The notes: generated from the sequence alone by a model not told the origin. Counted from the stretch's first letter, positions 1 to 8,682 are shown. The stretch is 64,000 nucleotides of DNA from Pseudomonas syringae KCTC 12500 (GCF_000507185.2 NZ_AYTM02000002.1:2255501-2319500), one strand, 5' to 3'. Numbers and translations are program-made.

Positions 1-150
1 GAATAAGCACGATCGCCACCTATCGGCGCCCGGAAAATTACGCTGAATTTCCCTGTACTGGGGCACTCACTTATCTACGCTGCACAGAAAAACAGAAAGT
101 CTCGAATGACTGCGTCAATCGTGATGTTCAACTGCCGAGGTACGATTTTC

Positions 151-1602
151 ATGACGTCTCTTCAAGTGATGACAGGCGATGCCGTCGTCAAAACCGTCGT
201 TGAAGAAGCCCGTTCAAAGACCGTCTATCAATCATGGATGAATGAACGTGCTCCCGAACATCAACACGATGCGGTCATGTTTCTGAATCACTGCCTGGCC
301 CTGGCTGAGCGGGAACACTGCGACCTTCCGGCCCAGCCTGAAGCGCTTGAACAGTGGATGGAGCAGAACGTAGGGGTCGTGGCTGATCAATATGCGCTCT
401 ATCTTGAGCAACGCCGCGCAGGAAAACCGAGACGGTTTTTCAAAAGCAAAGCGCACGCGATGTATTTCATTCAGCAAGTTGCACCGACCAAAATGGTCGA
501 CGGCGCCTGGCTATACGGATTGCTGCCGCGCTGGGCAGACTACCGCTTTCATGGCCTGATTCGTACGTACCTTGAGGAACTCGGTGACGGCGAACAGGCG
601 CAGAATCACGTTTCCCTGTATCGGAAACTGCTGGCGGATCTGGACTGCGATACCAGCGCGCCACTGGCAGACGACGCCTACCTGCAGGGTGCCATTCAGC
701 TGTCGCTGGGCCAGCTTGGCGAGCAGTACCTTCCCGAGGTCATTGGTTACAACCTGGGCTATGAACAGCTGCCACTGCACTTGCTCATCACATCATTCGA
801 GCTGAATGAACTGGGCATTGACCCTTACTACTTCACCCTGCATGTGACGATCGATAACGCCAGCACCGGTCATGCGCGCAAGGCTGCGCAGAGCGTCCTG
901 GAACTGATGCCTGTCGGCCAGGAGCGCGACGAGTTTTATCGTCGTGTCGCGAGTGGTTATCGCCTCAATGAGCTGGGCATGGGATCAACTAAGGTGATCC
1001 AGTCGTTCGACCTGGAGCAGGAAGTGATCGCCATGCTCGAGCGCAAGCGCACGTTCGGTCAGCACATGCATTCCGATTACTGCCGTCTCGACGGCAAGAC
1101 CGTCAACGAGTGGCTCGCCGAGCCCGATCAGATCCCGGAATTTCTTGCCGTACTGGAGAATAGGGGCTGGATCAAACGTCACGAAGACCCTCTGCACAGC
1201 CGTTTCTGGAAGCTGTTCGAGGGTGCCGGTGCACCGATGTTCGGCGTCTTCAACGGTTATGAAAAACAACTCGTGCATGACTGGATCGCCGGTGAGTGGC
1301 TGTCGGATGGCAGCGCTCAACCCACGATCGGCAAACGGCTTCCGGAAGCCTTTCGCTCGCGCTTCCGCAATCTGCAAGACGGCGCTCAGCCCTCCCCTGA
1401 GCTTGCTGTGCCTGCCTCGGCGGATGCTGATCCGGACGTTCGCGAACTGCACAGGAAACTGGAATCTGCGCCCGCCTCGGAGAAAATGTCCACGTTGATC
1501 GAAAGCATGTCGCCAGCAAGACACGCAACGGCCGCCGGCCTGCACGCGACGCGTCTGTTTGTGAGCAGCATGGCCGAGCGCATGACAGGAGCCCAGGCAT
1601 GA
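151..1602 (+). CDS. Iron-containing redox enzyme, heme-oxygenase-like diiron oxidase family
   Basis: The protein has about 483 residues from ATG 151. The open frame reaches back to ATG 106, but a GAGG (137-140) ten bases upstream favours 151. The central part has the pattern of heme-oxygenase-like diiron proteins: a segment with Glu-Glu-Leu-Gly-Asp-Gly followed by Asn-His and a Tyr. A later block contains ELNELGIDPYYFTLHV followed by Ile-Asp and Gly-His, which supplies Glu and His metal-ligand candidates. Family members use a dinuclear iron centre for N-oxygenation, desaturation or C-C cleavage; the substrate here is unknown. It overlaps the next gene by 4 bp (ATGA), so the two are probably translated together. 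The family call is fairly firm; the pathway is not recognised. Confidence 0.75.
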   Translation: MTSLQVMTGDAVVKTVVEEARSKTVYQSWMNERAPEHQHDAVMFLNHCLALAEREHCDLPAQPEALEQWMEQNVGVVADQYALYLEQRRAGKPRRFFKSKAHAMYFIQQVAPTKMVDGAWLYGLLPRWADYRFHGLIRTYLEELGDGEQAQNHVSLYRKLLADLDCDTSAPLADDAYLQGAIQLSLGQLGEQYLPEVIGYNLGYEQLPLHLLITSFELNELGIDPYYFTLHVTIDNASTGHARKAAQSVLELMPVGQERDEFYRRVASGYRLNELGMGSTKVIQSFDLEQEVIAMLERKRTFGQHMHSDYCRLDGKTVNEWLAEPDQIPEFLAVLENRGWIKRHEDPLHSRFWKLFEGAGAPMFGVFNGYEKQLVHDWIAGEWLSDGSAQPTIGKRLPEAFRSRFRNLQDGAQPSPELAVPASADADPDVRELHRKLESAPASEKMSTLIESMSPARHATAAGLHATRLFVSSMAERMTGAQA

Positions 1603-2546
1603 GTCATCCCCTCCCCGACAGCGCCGCGCTGATTGCCTTGGCGCAGCGCCTTGATACCAGTGGCTATCGCTTTATCACGCCCACACCCCTGACCCATCAA
1701 CACGTCAATCAACGCCCGGAAAATCGTACTGCCGCGTCACTGCGCGATGTCTTCGGCTGGAGTCGGCTGATACCGGAATCCATGTTGCCGGTAGAAGAGG
1801 CTCAAGGCCTGCTGGCTGCCGGTATTCTGGAACGCAAGGAAGATGGCTTGAAAAGCCGGGTGAGATTTTCCAGCCTGGATAATCTGCTATTGGTGCATTC
1901 GGCGTTTCCTACCACAGATGAAGACTCGGTATTTTTCGGTCCGGATACCTATCGCTTCGCGCAGTCCATCAATCGTCATCTGCAAGGCACGTCGCACCCG
2001 ATCAACCGCGCCGTCGACATCGGCTGCGGTACGGGCGCCGGTGCCATGTTGATCGCGGTCGCCCGTCCGCAGGCTCAGGTGCATGCCGTCGACATCAACC
2101 CCAAGGCCCTGCATTTCGCCCAAACCAATGCCACGGTCGCCGGGCTGAAGAATATGGAGTGCTGCCACAGCGATATTCTCTCGGGCCTGAGTGGAAATTT
2201 CGACCTGATCGTCGCCAACCCGCCCTACATGAAAGACACCCAGCGCCGCGCCTACCGCCACGGTGGTGATGCACTGGGCGCGGACCTGTCCGTGCGCATC
2301 GTGCGCGAATCACTGGACCGCCTCACGCCGGGCGGCTCGCTGGTGCTTTACACCGGCGTGGCCATGGTGGGCGAGCACGATCCGTTTTTCGAGGCGGTGC
2401 AGGCCGATATCGACCATGCGGCACTGGCATGGACCTACCGTGAACTGGACCCGGATGTCTTCGGCGAAGAGCTGCTTGAAGAGGGCTACGAGGACGTGGA
2501 CCGTATTGCAGCAGTCGAACTGGTCGTCACCCGACGGCCCGCATGA
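1599..2546 (+). CDS. Class I SAM-dependent methyltransferase, HemK/PrmC-like
   Basis: This 315-residue protein has an N-terminal helical or winged-helix-like part (about 1-125) and a Rossmann methyltransferase domain. Motif I reads VDIGCGTGAGA and is followed by an acidic motif II (VHAVDIN). The NPPY tetrapeptide (VANPPYM) is the signature of methyltransferases acting on planar nitrogen atoms such as glutamine side chains or adenine N6. The start codon overlaps the stop of the diiron-oxidase gene. That coupling suggests both act on the same substrate, possibly a small molecule rather than a release factor, because genuine prmC normally lies next to prfA. The N-methyltransferase role is inferred from the motif. 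Confidence 0.8.
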   Translation: MSHPLPDSAALIALAQRLDTSGYRFITPTPLTHQHVNQRPENRTAASLRDVFGWSRLIPESMLPVEEAQGLLAAGILERKEDGLKSRVRFSSLDNLLLVHSAFPTTDEDSVFFGPDTYRFAQSINRHLQGTSHPINRAVDIGCGTGAGAMLIAVARPQAQVHAVDINPKALHFAQTNATVAGLKNMECCHSDILSGLSGNFDLIVANPPYMKDTQRRAYRHGGDALGADLSVRIVRESLDRLTPGGSLVLYTGVAMVGEHDPFFEAVQADIDHAALAWTYRELDPDVFGEELLEEGYEDVDRIAAVELVVTRRPA

Positions 2547-2632
2547 CCCACCGAAATATCTTCAATAGTTCATGCTTATAGCGCGCATAAGAACCGAGCA
2601 TTGGTCAGCCAGTCAGCATCCCGGTGACACTT

Positions 2633-2683
2633 GCTACGAGCCATCGATCAACACCTTGCTGTTGATCGATGCAGGCTCGTAGC
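2633..2683 (+). other. Long near-perfect hairpin upstream of the VOC gene
   Basis: GCTACGAGCC at 2633-2642 pairs with GGCTCGTAGC at 2674-2683. Directly inside, ATCGATCAACA at 2643-2653 pairs with TGTTGATCGAT at 2660-2670. This leaves a 6-nt loop and a 3-nt bulge (2671-2673). The 21-bp structure ends 22 bp before the VOC start. There is no following T-run, so it is not a standard intrinsic terminator. It may be an RNA processing or stabilising element, or an operator. Confidence 0.6.
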
Positions 2684-2705
2684 GCACCGAAAAGGATGAC
2701 GACAC

Positions 2706-3119
2706 ATGCCACGCCTGAACAGGATTATCGAAACAGCCCTCTACGTAGAAGATCTGACGAACGCCAAGGAATTCTATTCCGGCACCCTTGAACTGGAAGT
2801 GATGTTCGAAAGCGCGACATTGGTGGCCTTCAATGTCGGCGGCGTGAGCACTCTGCTGCTGTTCAAGCGCGGCGCGTCACTGCAGACGCAGTACCTGAGC
2901 GGCGGAGAGATACCACCGCACGACGCACAGGGCCGGATTCATGTGTGCTTCGCCATCAATGCCGACGAGATGCAACCCTGGGCTGATCGCCTTGCCAGGG
3001 CCAGCGTCGCCATCGAAGGCCGCACCGAATGGCCCAAGGGCGGATCAAGTATCTACTTCCGCGACCCCGATGAAAATCTCGTCGAACTTCTCACGCCGGG
3101 CTGCTGGACGATTTATTGA
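2706..3119 (+). CDS. VOC superfamily (glyoxalase/bleomycin-resistance fold) protein
   Basis: This 137-residue protein starts at ATG 2706 with AAAGGA ten bases upstream. It opens with a typical VOC first strand and helix (IETALYVEDLTNAKEFY) and ends with the conserved FRDPDENLVELL segment, where the Glu is a usual metal ligand. Length and the paired beta-alpha-beta-beta-beta layout fit a single VOC domain pair. Members include metal-dependent lyases and dioxygenases and antibiotic-binding proteins; the substrate cannot be read from sequence. It lies 159 bp after the methyltransferase and before the Zur-like site, so it may belong to either transcription unit. Confidence 0.8.
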   Translation: MPRLNRIIETALYVEDLTNAKEFYSGTLELEVMFESATLVAFNVGGVSTLLLFKRGASLQTQYLSGGEIPPHDAQGRIHVCFAINADEMQPWADRLARASVAIEGRTEWPKGGSSIYFRDPDENLVELLTPGCWTIY

Positions 3120-3128
3120 ATCGTCCAG
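3104..3128 (+). terminator. Perfect 10-bp inverted repeat across the VOC stop codon
   Basis: CTGGACGATT (3104-3113) is followed by a five-base loop and AATCGTCCAG (3119-3128), so the hairpin spans the end of the VOC gene. No T-tract follows, so it could be a weak terminator or an mRNA 3' stabiliser separating the VOC gene from the metal-transport operon. Confidence 0.4.
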
Positions 3129-3207
3129 GTCAGGTGCAGCCTGCGAAAGGTGGGTCGATACACCGAGGGTTATCGAAGGTTGATAAGCGAGAGTGCTGCA
3201 CTTCGAA

Positions 3208-3222
3208 TGTTATGTTATAACA
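3208..3222 (+). promoter_or_regulatory. Putative Zur operator upstream of the ABC transporter
   Basis: TGTTATGTTATAACA is a perfect palindrome of TGTTAT and ATAACA arms around three bases, with A-rich flanks. It matches the gammaproteobacterial Zur box core (TGTTATA-N-TATAACA) in arm sequence and spacing. It lies about 60 bp before the small ORF that leads the transporter operon. Zinc-dependent repression is therefore likely, but regulator identity is inferred from the motif alone. Confidence 0.65.
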
Positions 3223-3267
3223 ATTAAAGACTCTTAACGCAGCCTTCCCTAGCGACCTTCCCACGCC

Positions 3268-3396
3268 ATGATCAAGCCTGTTTCCCAATCCTTTCCAGTC
3301 ACCACAAAGCACGCCTTGCAGGTCGGTCAGCACGCTTGGCAATGGCTACCGGGTGAGCCGCCCTCGCGGCACGTCACTGTAGGCCCGCGTGTTTGA
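3268..3396 (+). CDS. Possible 42-residue leader peptide coupled to the ABC ATPase gene
   Basis: An ATG at 3268 opens a 42-codon frame whose TGA stop (3394-3396) shares its last base with the ATG of the ATPase gene (TGATG). The frame contains three His and two Trp residues and no obvious hydrophobic segment. No strong ribosome-binding site precedes it, so it may be a chance frame. The exact stop/start junction and position just after the Zur-like box make a small metal-related or translational-coupling peptide plausible. I recognise no homologue. Confidence 0.35.
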   Translation: MIKPVSQSFPVTTKHALQVGQHAWQWLPGEPPSRHVTVGPRV

Positions 3397-4175
3397 TGCT
3401 GGCGCTGGAACGCCTCGCGTGGGCACCGGAACAGACGTCAGTCTGCACGCACGAACACTTTGCCTTGAAGGATATCGACCTGCAGATCGCCGCAGGCGAG
3501 TTCGTCGGCCTGATCGGGCCCAATGGCAGCGGCAAAACCAGCCTGCTGCGTTGCGCATTCCGCTACAGCCGCCCGCGCAGCGGCAAGGTCGCCATCAACG
3601 CCCGCGATATCTGGTCCTGCAGCCCGCGCTGGTGCGCCCGGCACGTGGCAGTGGTTGCCCAGGAGTTTCCCGATGCATTCGGCCTGACGCTGCTGGATGT
3701 GGCAAACATGGGTCGCGCGCCTCATCAGGGGTTCTTTGCCGCAGACAGTGACCACGACCGCGCGATTGTACAAAACGCGCTGAACGCCGTCGGGCTGGCG
3801 GGCTATGAGCAGCATCGGTTCGACACGCTTTCCGGCGGCGAGAAGCAGCGTTGTCTGCTGGCGCGGGCGCTGGTGCAAGAACCCCGATTGATGGTGCTGG
3901 ACGAGCCCACCAACCACCTCGACCCGCGCCATCAACTGGAATTGCTCGGGCTGGTCAAACAGCTCGGCATGGCCACGCTGGCCAGTATTCATGACCTGAA
4001 CCTGGCGGCGGCATTCTGTGATCGCCTGTGTGTCATTCATCACGGCCGGCTCATTGCGCAAGGCACGCCCCGGGAGGTGCTGACCCCGGAAATGCTGTTC
4101 AACGTGTTCGGCGCCAAGGCGCTGGTCGACAGCCACCCTCTGCGTGACTACCCACGCATCACCTGGATACCCTGA
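3396..4175 (+). CDS. Metal/chelate ABC transporter ATP-binding protein (FecE type)
   Basis: This 259-residue ATPase starts at ATG 3396; an in-frame TTG lies one codon earlier. It has Walker A GPNGSGKTS, the signature LSGGEKQR, Walker B LMVLDEPTNHLD and a following switch His (SIHDLNL). It resembles FecE/FhuC/BtuD ATPases that energise import of siderophores, cobalamin or heme. The gene is followed immediately by a binding protein and a FecCD permease, forming a complete importer. With the Zur-like operator upstream, a zinc or zinc-chelate substrate is favoured. The set resembles the zinc-responsive PA2912-2914 transporter of P. aeruginosa as I remember it. Confidence 0.85.
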   Translation: MLALERLAWAPEQTSVCTHEHFALKDIDLQIAAGEFVGLIGPNGSGKTSLLRCAFRYSRPRSGKVAINARDIWSCSPRWCARHVAVVAQEFPDAFGLTLLDVANMGRAPHQGFFAADSDHDRAIVQNALNAVGLAGYEQHRFDTLSGGEKQRCLLARALVQEPRLMVLDEPTNHLDPRHQLELLGLVKQLGMATLASIHDLNLAAAFCDRLCVIHHGRLIAQGTPREVLTPEMLFNVFGAKALVDSHPLRDYPRITWIP

Positions 4176-4176
4176 C

Positions 4177-5127
4177 ATGAACTGCCTGTCCGCCCGCTTG
4201 GCTTTTGCCGCGTTGCTATGCAGCCCGATGGCGCATGCCGCCTACCCCGTCACGGTGCAAAGCTGCGACCGCTCGGTGACGTTCACGGCTGCGCCGCAGC
4301 GTGCCGTCAGCAACGATGTGAACCTCACCAAAATGATGGTTGCCCTGGGTTTGCAATCGCACATGGTCGGCTACAGCGGCATCACCGGCTGGAACAAGCC
4401 CGACCAGGCGCTGTTGCGCGAGCTGGGCAAGCTGCCCGAGCTGTCCAGTAAATATCCATCTCTGGAAACGCTGCTCAATGCCAACGCCGACTTCTATTTT
4501 GCCGGCTGGAACTATGGCATGCGCGTGGGTGGCGATGTCACGCCGCAAAGTCTCGCCCCGCTGGGCATTCAGGCCTACGAACTGACCGAATCCTGCGCCC
4601 AGATAATGCCCCGCACCGAAGCGACGCTGGAGGATGTCTACAACGACCTGCTCAATCTGGGCCGGATATTCGATGTGCAGACCCGGGCCAAAACGCTGGT
4701 TGCACAGATGCGCAGCAGCGTGAGCGACGTCGAAAAACGCGTGGCAGGCAAATCGCCGCCCAGGGTATTCCTGTATGACAGCGGCGAAGACCGGCCGATG
4801 ACCGCCGGGCGCCTGGCCATTCCCCAGGCGCTGATCAGCGCTGCGGGCGGCCGCAATGTCATGGGCGACGTCGCGGCCAGCTGGACCCACGTCAACTGGG
4901 AGTCGGTCGTGCAAAGCAATCCCGAGGTGATCGTGATCGTTGACTACGGCGAAGTCAGCGCTGCGCAGAAACAGCACTTTCTTGAAAACAATCCGGCACT
5001 GCAATCCGTGGACGCGATCCGCAATCGGCGTTATGTCGTGCTGCCCTATGTGGCGGTGACGCCAGGCATCGACAATGTCACGGCCATCGAAACGCTTGCA
5101 GCGGCATTTCATGACGTGAAGCGATGA
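4177..5127 (+). CDS. Periplasmic substrate-binding protein of the metal ABC transporter (FecB/BtuF type)
   Basis: This 316-residue protein begins 1 bp after the ATPase stop. Residues 1-21 form a Sec signal peptide ending AHA, with mature protein from AYPVTV. The remainder fits the type III periplasmic binding fold: an N-terminal lobe with a helical backbone and a C-terminal lobe with IVIVDYGEV. Conserved proline and tryptophan positions typical of siderophore or cobalamin binding proteins are present. Its stop overlaps the permease start (ATGA), so the three genes form one operon. The ligand is not evident from sequence; zinc chelate is the favoured guess from regulation. Confidence 0.82.
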   Translation: MNCLSARLAFAALLCSPMAHAAYPVTVQSCDRSVTFTAAPQRAVSNDVNLTKMMVALGLQSHMVGYSGITGWNKPDQALLRELGKLPELSSKYPSLETLLNANADFYFAGWNYGMRVGGDVTPQSLAPLGIQAYELTESCAQIMPRTEATLEDVYNDLLNLGRIFDVQTRAKTLVAQMRSSVSDVEKRVAGKSPPRVFLYDSGEDRPMTAGRLAIPQALISAAGGRNVMGDVAASWTHVNWESVVQSNPEVIVIVDYGEVSAAQKQHFLENNPALQSVDAIRNRRYVVLPYVAVTPGIDNVTAIETLAAAFHDVKR

Positions 5128-6167
5128 CGCTGGCGCAGTGGCTGACCGAACGGCCGCGTCGTTACCTGGGCCTGTTGATCGCTCTGACGCTTTTGCTGCT
5201 GACGTCGTGCCTGGTGTGCATCACCTTCGGCGCGGCCCCCGTGCCCTTGAGCCGGGTGATGGGTATCCTGATGTTCAAAGTCTTAGGCACTGCCGAACAC
5301 TCACCGCTCTGGACAGCGGGTCAGGAAACCATCGTCTGGCTGATACGCACGCCCCGCGTACTGCTGGGCGCGCTGGCAGGCGCAGGGCTGGCACTGATTG
5401 GCTGTGTTCTGCAAGCCGCGACCCGTAATCCGCTGGCCGACCCGCATTTGCTGGGAGCGACCTCGGGGGCGACGCTTGGCGCAGTGATCGTGGTCATGCA
5501 TGTGGGCGAAGTGTTTGGCATGCTGACATTGCCACTGGCCGCCTTTGTAGGCTCGCTGGTCAGCCTGTGCCTGGTGTTGTGGCTGGCCAGTCACCAAGGC
5601 CGCCTGGACAGCCAGCGCCTGCTGCTCGGCGGCGTGGCCGTGTCCTTCGTGATGATGGCAATTGCCAACCTGTCGTTGTTTCTGGGCGACCACCGCGCCA
5701 GTTCCTCTGTGCTGTTCTGGATGCTCGGCGGGCTGGGTCTGGCCCGCTGGGAATTGCTTGCGGTGCCGTTTATCACGGTGCTGTGCGGTTGGGTCCTGCT
5801 GCAAGGGCTGGGTCGTTCACTGAACGCGCTGATGGGCGGCGATCAAACCGCCGTGAGCCTTGGCCTGCAAGTGCGCAACGTGCGCCTGCTGGTTTTTCTG
5901 ATCGCCTCACTGATGACCGGCGTACTGGTCGCCCTGTGCGGCTCCATCGGTTTTGTCGGCCTGATGGTGCCGCACATGGCCAGACGTCTGGTGGGCTCGG
6001 AGCATCGACGATTGTTGCCTGTCGCCACCCTTCTGGGCGCATTGTTGATGGTCTGGGTCGACGTCATCTCCCGCACGCTGATCGCCCCCGAAGACCTGCC
6101 GATAGGCATTACGACCGCCTTGTTAGGAGGGCTGTTTTTCATTTTCATGATGAAGCGCGGTCAGTAA
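5124..6167 (+). CDS. FecCD-family ABC transporter permease
   Basis: This 347-residue integral membrane protein shows about nine or ten hydrophobic segments and the FecCD signature block (RTPRVLLGALAGAGLALIG, then NPLADPHLLGATSGA). The C-terminal half has the FVGLMVPHMARRLVG loop that contacts the ATPase. It is translationally coupled to the binding protein by a 4-bp overlap. It completes a single-permease importer that would dimerise in the inner membrane. No TonB receptor gene lies in the window. Confidence 0.88.
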   Translation: MTLAQWLTERPRRYLGLLIALTLLLLTSCLVCITFGAAPVPLSRVMGILMFKVLGTAEHSPLWTAGQETIVWLIRTPRVLLGALAGAGLALIGCVLQAATRNPLADPHLLGATSGATLGAVIVVMHVGEVFGMLTLPLAAFVGSLVSLCLVLWLASHQGRLDSQRLLLGGVAVSFVMMAIANLSLFLGDHRASSSVLFWMLGGLGLARWELLAVPFITVLCGWVLLQGLGRSLNALMGGDQTAVSLGLQVRNVRLLVFLIASLMTGVLVALCGSIGFVGLMVPHMARRLVGSEHRRLLPVATLLGALLMVWVDVISRTLIAPEDLPIGITTALLGGLFFIFMMKRGQ

Positions 6168-6350
6168 TCGGCAACGTGTTTGCTGCAGGCAAACAGGACT
6201 GACCGCGACCCTTCTGGCTACATGACAAACTTGTGTCATCGTTTCTTAACACCTTTATGACATTTATTTTGCGCTGGTTATTTAAGGCTGCCGACGCACC
6301 TGAATACAAACCGGCTCATCCATTCATGCATGAAGCAGAAGGAGCGACAC

Positions 6351-7679
6351 TTGAGAGTGACAGTGTTCGGAACCGGTTATGTGGGACTTACTCTTGCTGC
6401 TTGTCTGGCTGAAGTAGGCCATACCGTGTGTTGCATGGACGTCGACAGCAAGCGCATCGACGCGCTGCGCGAAGGCATATGTCCGATATTCGAACCTGGT
6501 CTTGGCGAACTCCTGCGCAATGGCCTGGACTGCAAGAGACTGAGTTTCACGACCGATGAAGTACACGCCAGTCGCTTTGCAGAGTTGCTATTCATCGCAG
6601 TCGGTACGCCAGCGCAAGCCGATGGCAAGGCGGACCTGAGCCAGGTGCTTGCCGTACTGCACTCGGTGATCAGACACGCCGAGAGCGCCCCGATCATTGT
6701 CAACAAGTCGACCTCGCCAGTGGGCACCGTTGACCGTCTGCTCGCTGAGATCGCTGCCAGTACGCGACGCGATGACGGCTTTGAAGTGATCAGCAACCCC
6801 GAGTTTTTCAAGGAAGGCTGCGCGGTCAGTGACTGCCTGCGTCCGGATCGCATTATCGTCGGCGGGGCCAGCCCGCGAGCGCTGGAGCAGATGCGCGAGT
6901 TGTATCAGCCCTTCAGTCGCAACCGCGAGAAGTTTGTGGTCATGGATGCGCGCAGCGCAGAGCTGTCCAAATATGCTGCCAACTGCCTGCTGGCGACCAA
7001 GATTTCGTTCATCAACGAGATCGCCAACCTGGCTGAACAGGTGGGTGCCGACATAGAACAGGTGCGGCTAGGCATCGGCTCCGACCCGCGCATTGGCTAT
7101 GACTTCATTTACCCGGGCTGCGGCTTCGGCGGCTCATGCTTTCCCAAGGACTTGCAGGCGCTGATCGGCACAGCCAGCGAGCATGGCGTGGAAACGGCGT
7201 TGCTCAACGCTGTGGAACAGGTCAATCGCCGCCAGAAGCACCGCCTGTTTGAAAATATCCATACGCATTATCGTGGTGATCTCAGTGGCAAGGTCTTCGC
7301 CGTCTGGGGACTGGCCTTCAAGCCCAATACCGATGACATTCGCGAAGCCTCCAGCCATACCCTGCTCAAAGCGCTCTGGGCAGCCGGTGCCCGGGTTCAG
7401 GCACATGACCCTCAGGCACTGGAAGCGGTCAGGCATCATTACGGTAAGCGAAACGACCTGCAGCTGGTGCAGTGCAAGCAGGATGCTCTGGAAGGCGCAG
7501 ACGCTCTGGTGGTGGTGACCGAATGGCAGGACTACCGGGTACTGGATCTGAACCAGCTCGGCGAAAAGCTCGGTGATCGCGTGGTGTTCGATGGCCGCAA
7601 TCTGTTCGACCCGTCGCAACTGCGTGAGGCAGGCTTTACCTACTACGGCATTGGTCGTGGCCGGGCGACTCCGGCATGA
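6351..7679 (+). CDS. ugd: UDP-glucose 6-dehydrogenase
   Basis: The enzyme oxidises UDP-glucose to UDP-glucuronate with two NAD+. I choose TTG 6351 as start, giving 442 residues, because AAGGAG (6339-6344) sits six bases upstream and the protein then opens with the NAD-binding strand (VTVFGTGYVGL). The in-frame ATG at 6330 lacks such a site. Diagnostic segments are NPEFFKEGCAVSDCLRPDRI, the catalytic-Cys loop GCGFGGSCFPKDL, and the C-terminal UDP-binding domain starting at GKVFAVWGLAFKPNTDDIRE. It overlaps the epimerase gene by 4 bp and supplies that enzyme's likely substrate, so this operon probably makes an uronic acid donor. Confidence 0.93.
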   Translation: MRVTVFGTGYVGLTLAACLAEVGHTVCCMDVDSKRIDALREGICPIFEPGLGELLRNGLDCKRLSFTTDEVHASRFAELLFIAVGTPAQADGKADLSQVLAVLHSVIRHAESAPIIVNKSTSPVGTVDRLLAEIAASTRRDDGFEVISNPEFFKEGCAVSDCLRPDRIIVGGASPRALEQMRELYQPFSRNREKFVVMDARSAELSKYAANCLLATKISFINEIANLAEQVGADIEQVRLGIGSDPRIGYDFIYPGCGFGGSCFPKDLQALIGTASEHGVETALLNAVEQVNRRQKHRLFENIHTHYRGDLSGKVFAVWGLAFKPNTDDIREASSHTLLKALWAAGARVQAHDPQALEAVRHHYGKRNDLQLVQCKQDALEGADALVVVTEWQDYRVLDLNQLGEKLGDRVVFDGRNLFDPSQLREAGFTYYGIGRGRATPA

Positions 7680-8671
7680 AGGTACTGGTGACAGGTGCTG
7701 CAGGGTTCATCGGCTTTCATGTCGCCAGGCGTCTGGGCGAACTCGGTGTGGAGGTCGTCGGCATCGACAACCTCAACGATTATTACAGCGTCGAGCTTAA
7801 ACAATCGCGCCTGGACATACTCCAGCGCCATCCAGGGTTCGCTTTCCACAGGCTGGACATAGCCGACACCGAAGGCCTGTACACCCTCTTCTCGCAAAAC
7901 GCCTTCGAACAGGTCATTCATCTGGCGGCGCAGGCCGGTGTGCGTTATTCGCTTGAACAGCCGAATGTTTACGCCCAATCCAATCTGGTCGGCTTTATCA
8001 ACGTGCTCGAGGCCTGTCGGCAGTATCGACCGGCGCACCTGATCTACGCGTCGAGCAGCTCGGTGTACGGCGCCAATACGCGCATGCCGTTTCAGGTAGA
8101 GGATGCCGTCGACCGGCCGCTGTCGCTGTATGCCGCCACCAAGCGCGCCAACGAACTCACCGCCTACAGCTATTGCCACTTGTACGGCCTGCGCGCCACA
8201 GGGCTGCGCTTTTTCACCGTCTACGGCCCCTGGGGCCGGCCGGACATGGCGCTGTTCAAGTTCACAAAAGCCATGCTCGCCGGCCAGCCTGTGGATATCT
8301 ACAACCACGGCGAAATGGCGCGGGACTTCACCTACATCGACGACATTGTCGAAAGCATCCTGCGCCTGCGCCTGCTGCCGCCCGATGCGGTTGGCAGCGA
8401 GCCGCCTCATCAGCTCTTCAACATCGGCCGGGGTCAGCCCGTCAAGCTGCTGGAGTTCGTCGATTGCCTGGAGGCCGCGCTAGGCCTGCGCGCCGAGCGG
8501 CGCTACCTGCCCTTGCAAGCGGGCGACGTGCTGCAAACCTGGGCAGACGTCAGTGCGCTGAGCCAATGGATCGACTTTCAACCGCAGGTCTCGGTCGACA
8601 CTGGCGTCAGGGCCTTCGTCGACTGGTATCGGGAGCACTATCAGGCCCGGATCTGTGCGCCACTTCAATAA
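7676..8671 (+). CDS. NAD-dependent epimerase, probably UDP-glucuronate 4-epimerase
   Basis: This 331-residue extended SDR protein has the N-terminal GAAGFIGFHVARRL motif, the characteristic NLNDYYSVELKQSRL stretch of UDP-glucuronate 4-epimerases, SSSSVYG, and the catalytic YAATKRANE (Tyr-xxx-Lys). It overlaps ugd by 4 bp, so UDP-GlcA made by Ugd would be converted to UDP-galacturonate. UDP-glucose 4-epimerase is the main alternative, but context and the NDYY motif point to the uronic acid. Confidence 0.82.
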   Translation: MKVLVTGAAGFIGFHVARRLGELGVEVVGIDNLNDYYSVELKQSRLDILQRHPGFAFHRLDIADTEGLYTLFSQNAFEQVIHLAAQAGVRYSLEQPNVYAQSNLVGFINVLEACRQYRPAHLIYASSSSVYGANTRMPFQVEDAVDRPLSLYAATKRANELTAYSYCHLYGLRATGLRFFTVYGPWGRPDMALFKFTKAMLAGQPVDIYNHGEMARDFTYIDDIVESILRLRLLPPDAVGSEPPHQLFNIGRGQPVKLLEFVDCLEAALGLRAERRYLPLQAGDVLQTWADVSALSQWIDFQPQVSVDTGVRAFVDWYREHYQARICAPLQ

Positions 8672-8682
8672 CAAGGACTTCC

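Noticed and set aside
3396..6167. BtuCDF cobalamin importer
   Set aside because: No cobalamin riboswitch is visible upstream, and the operator resembles a Zur box.
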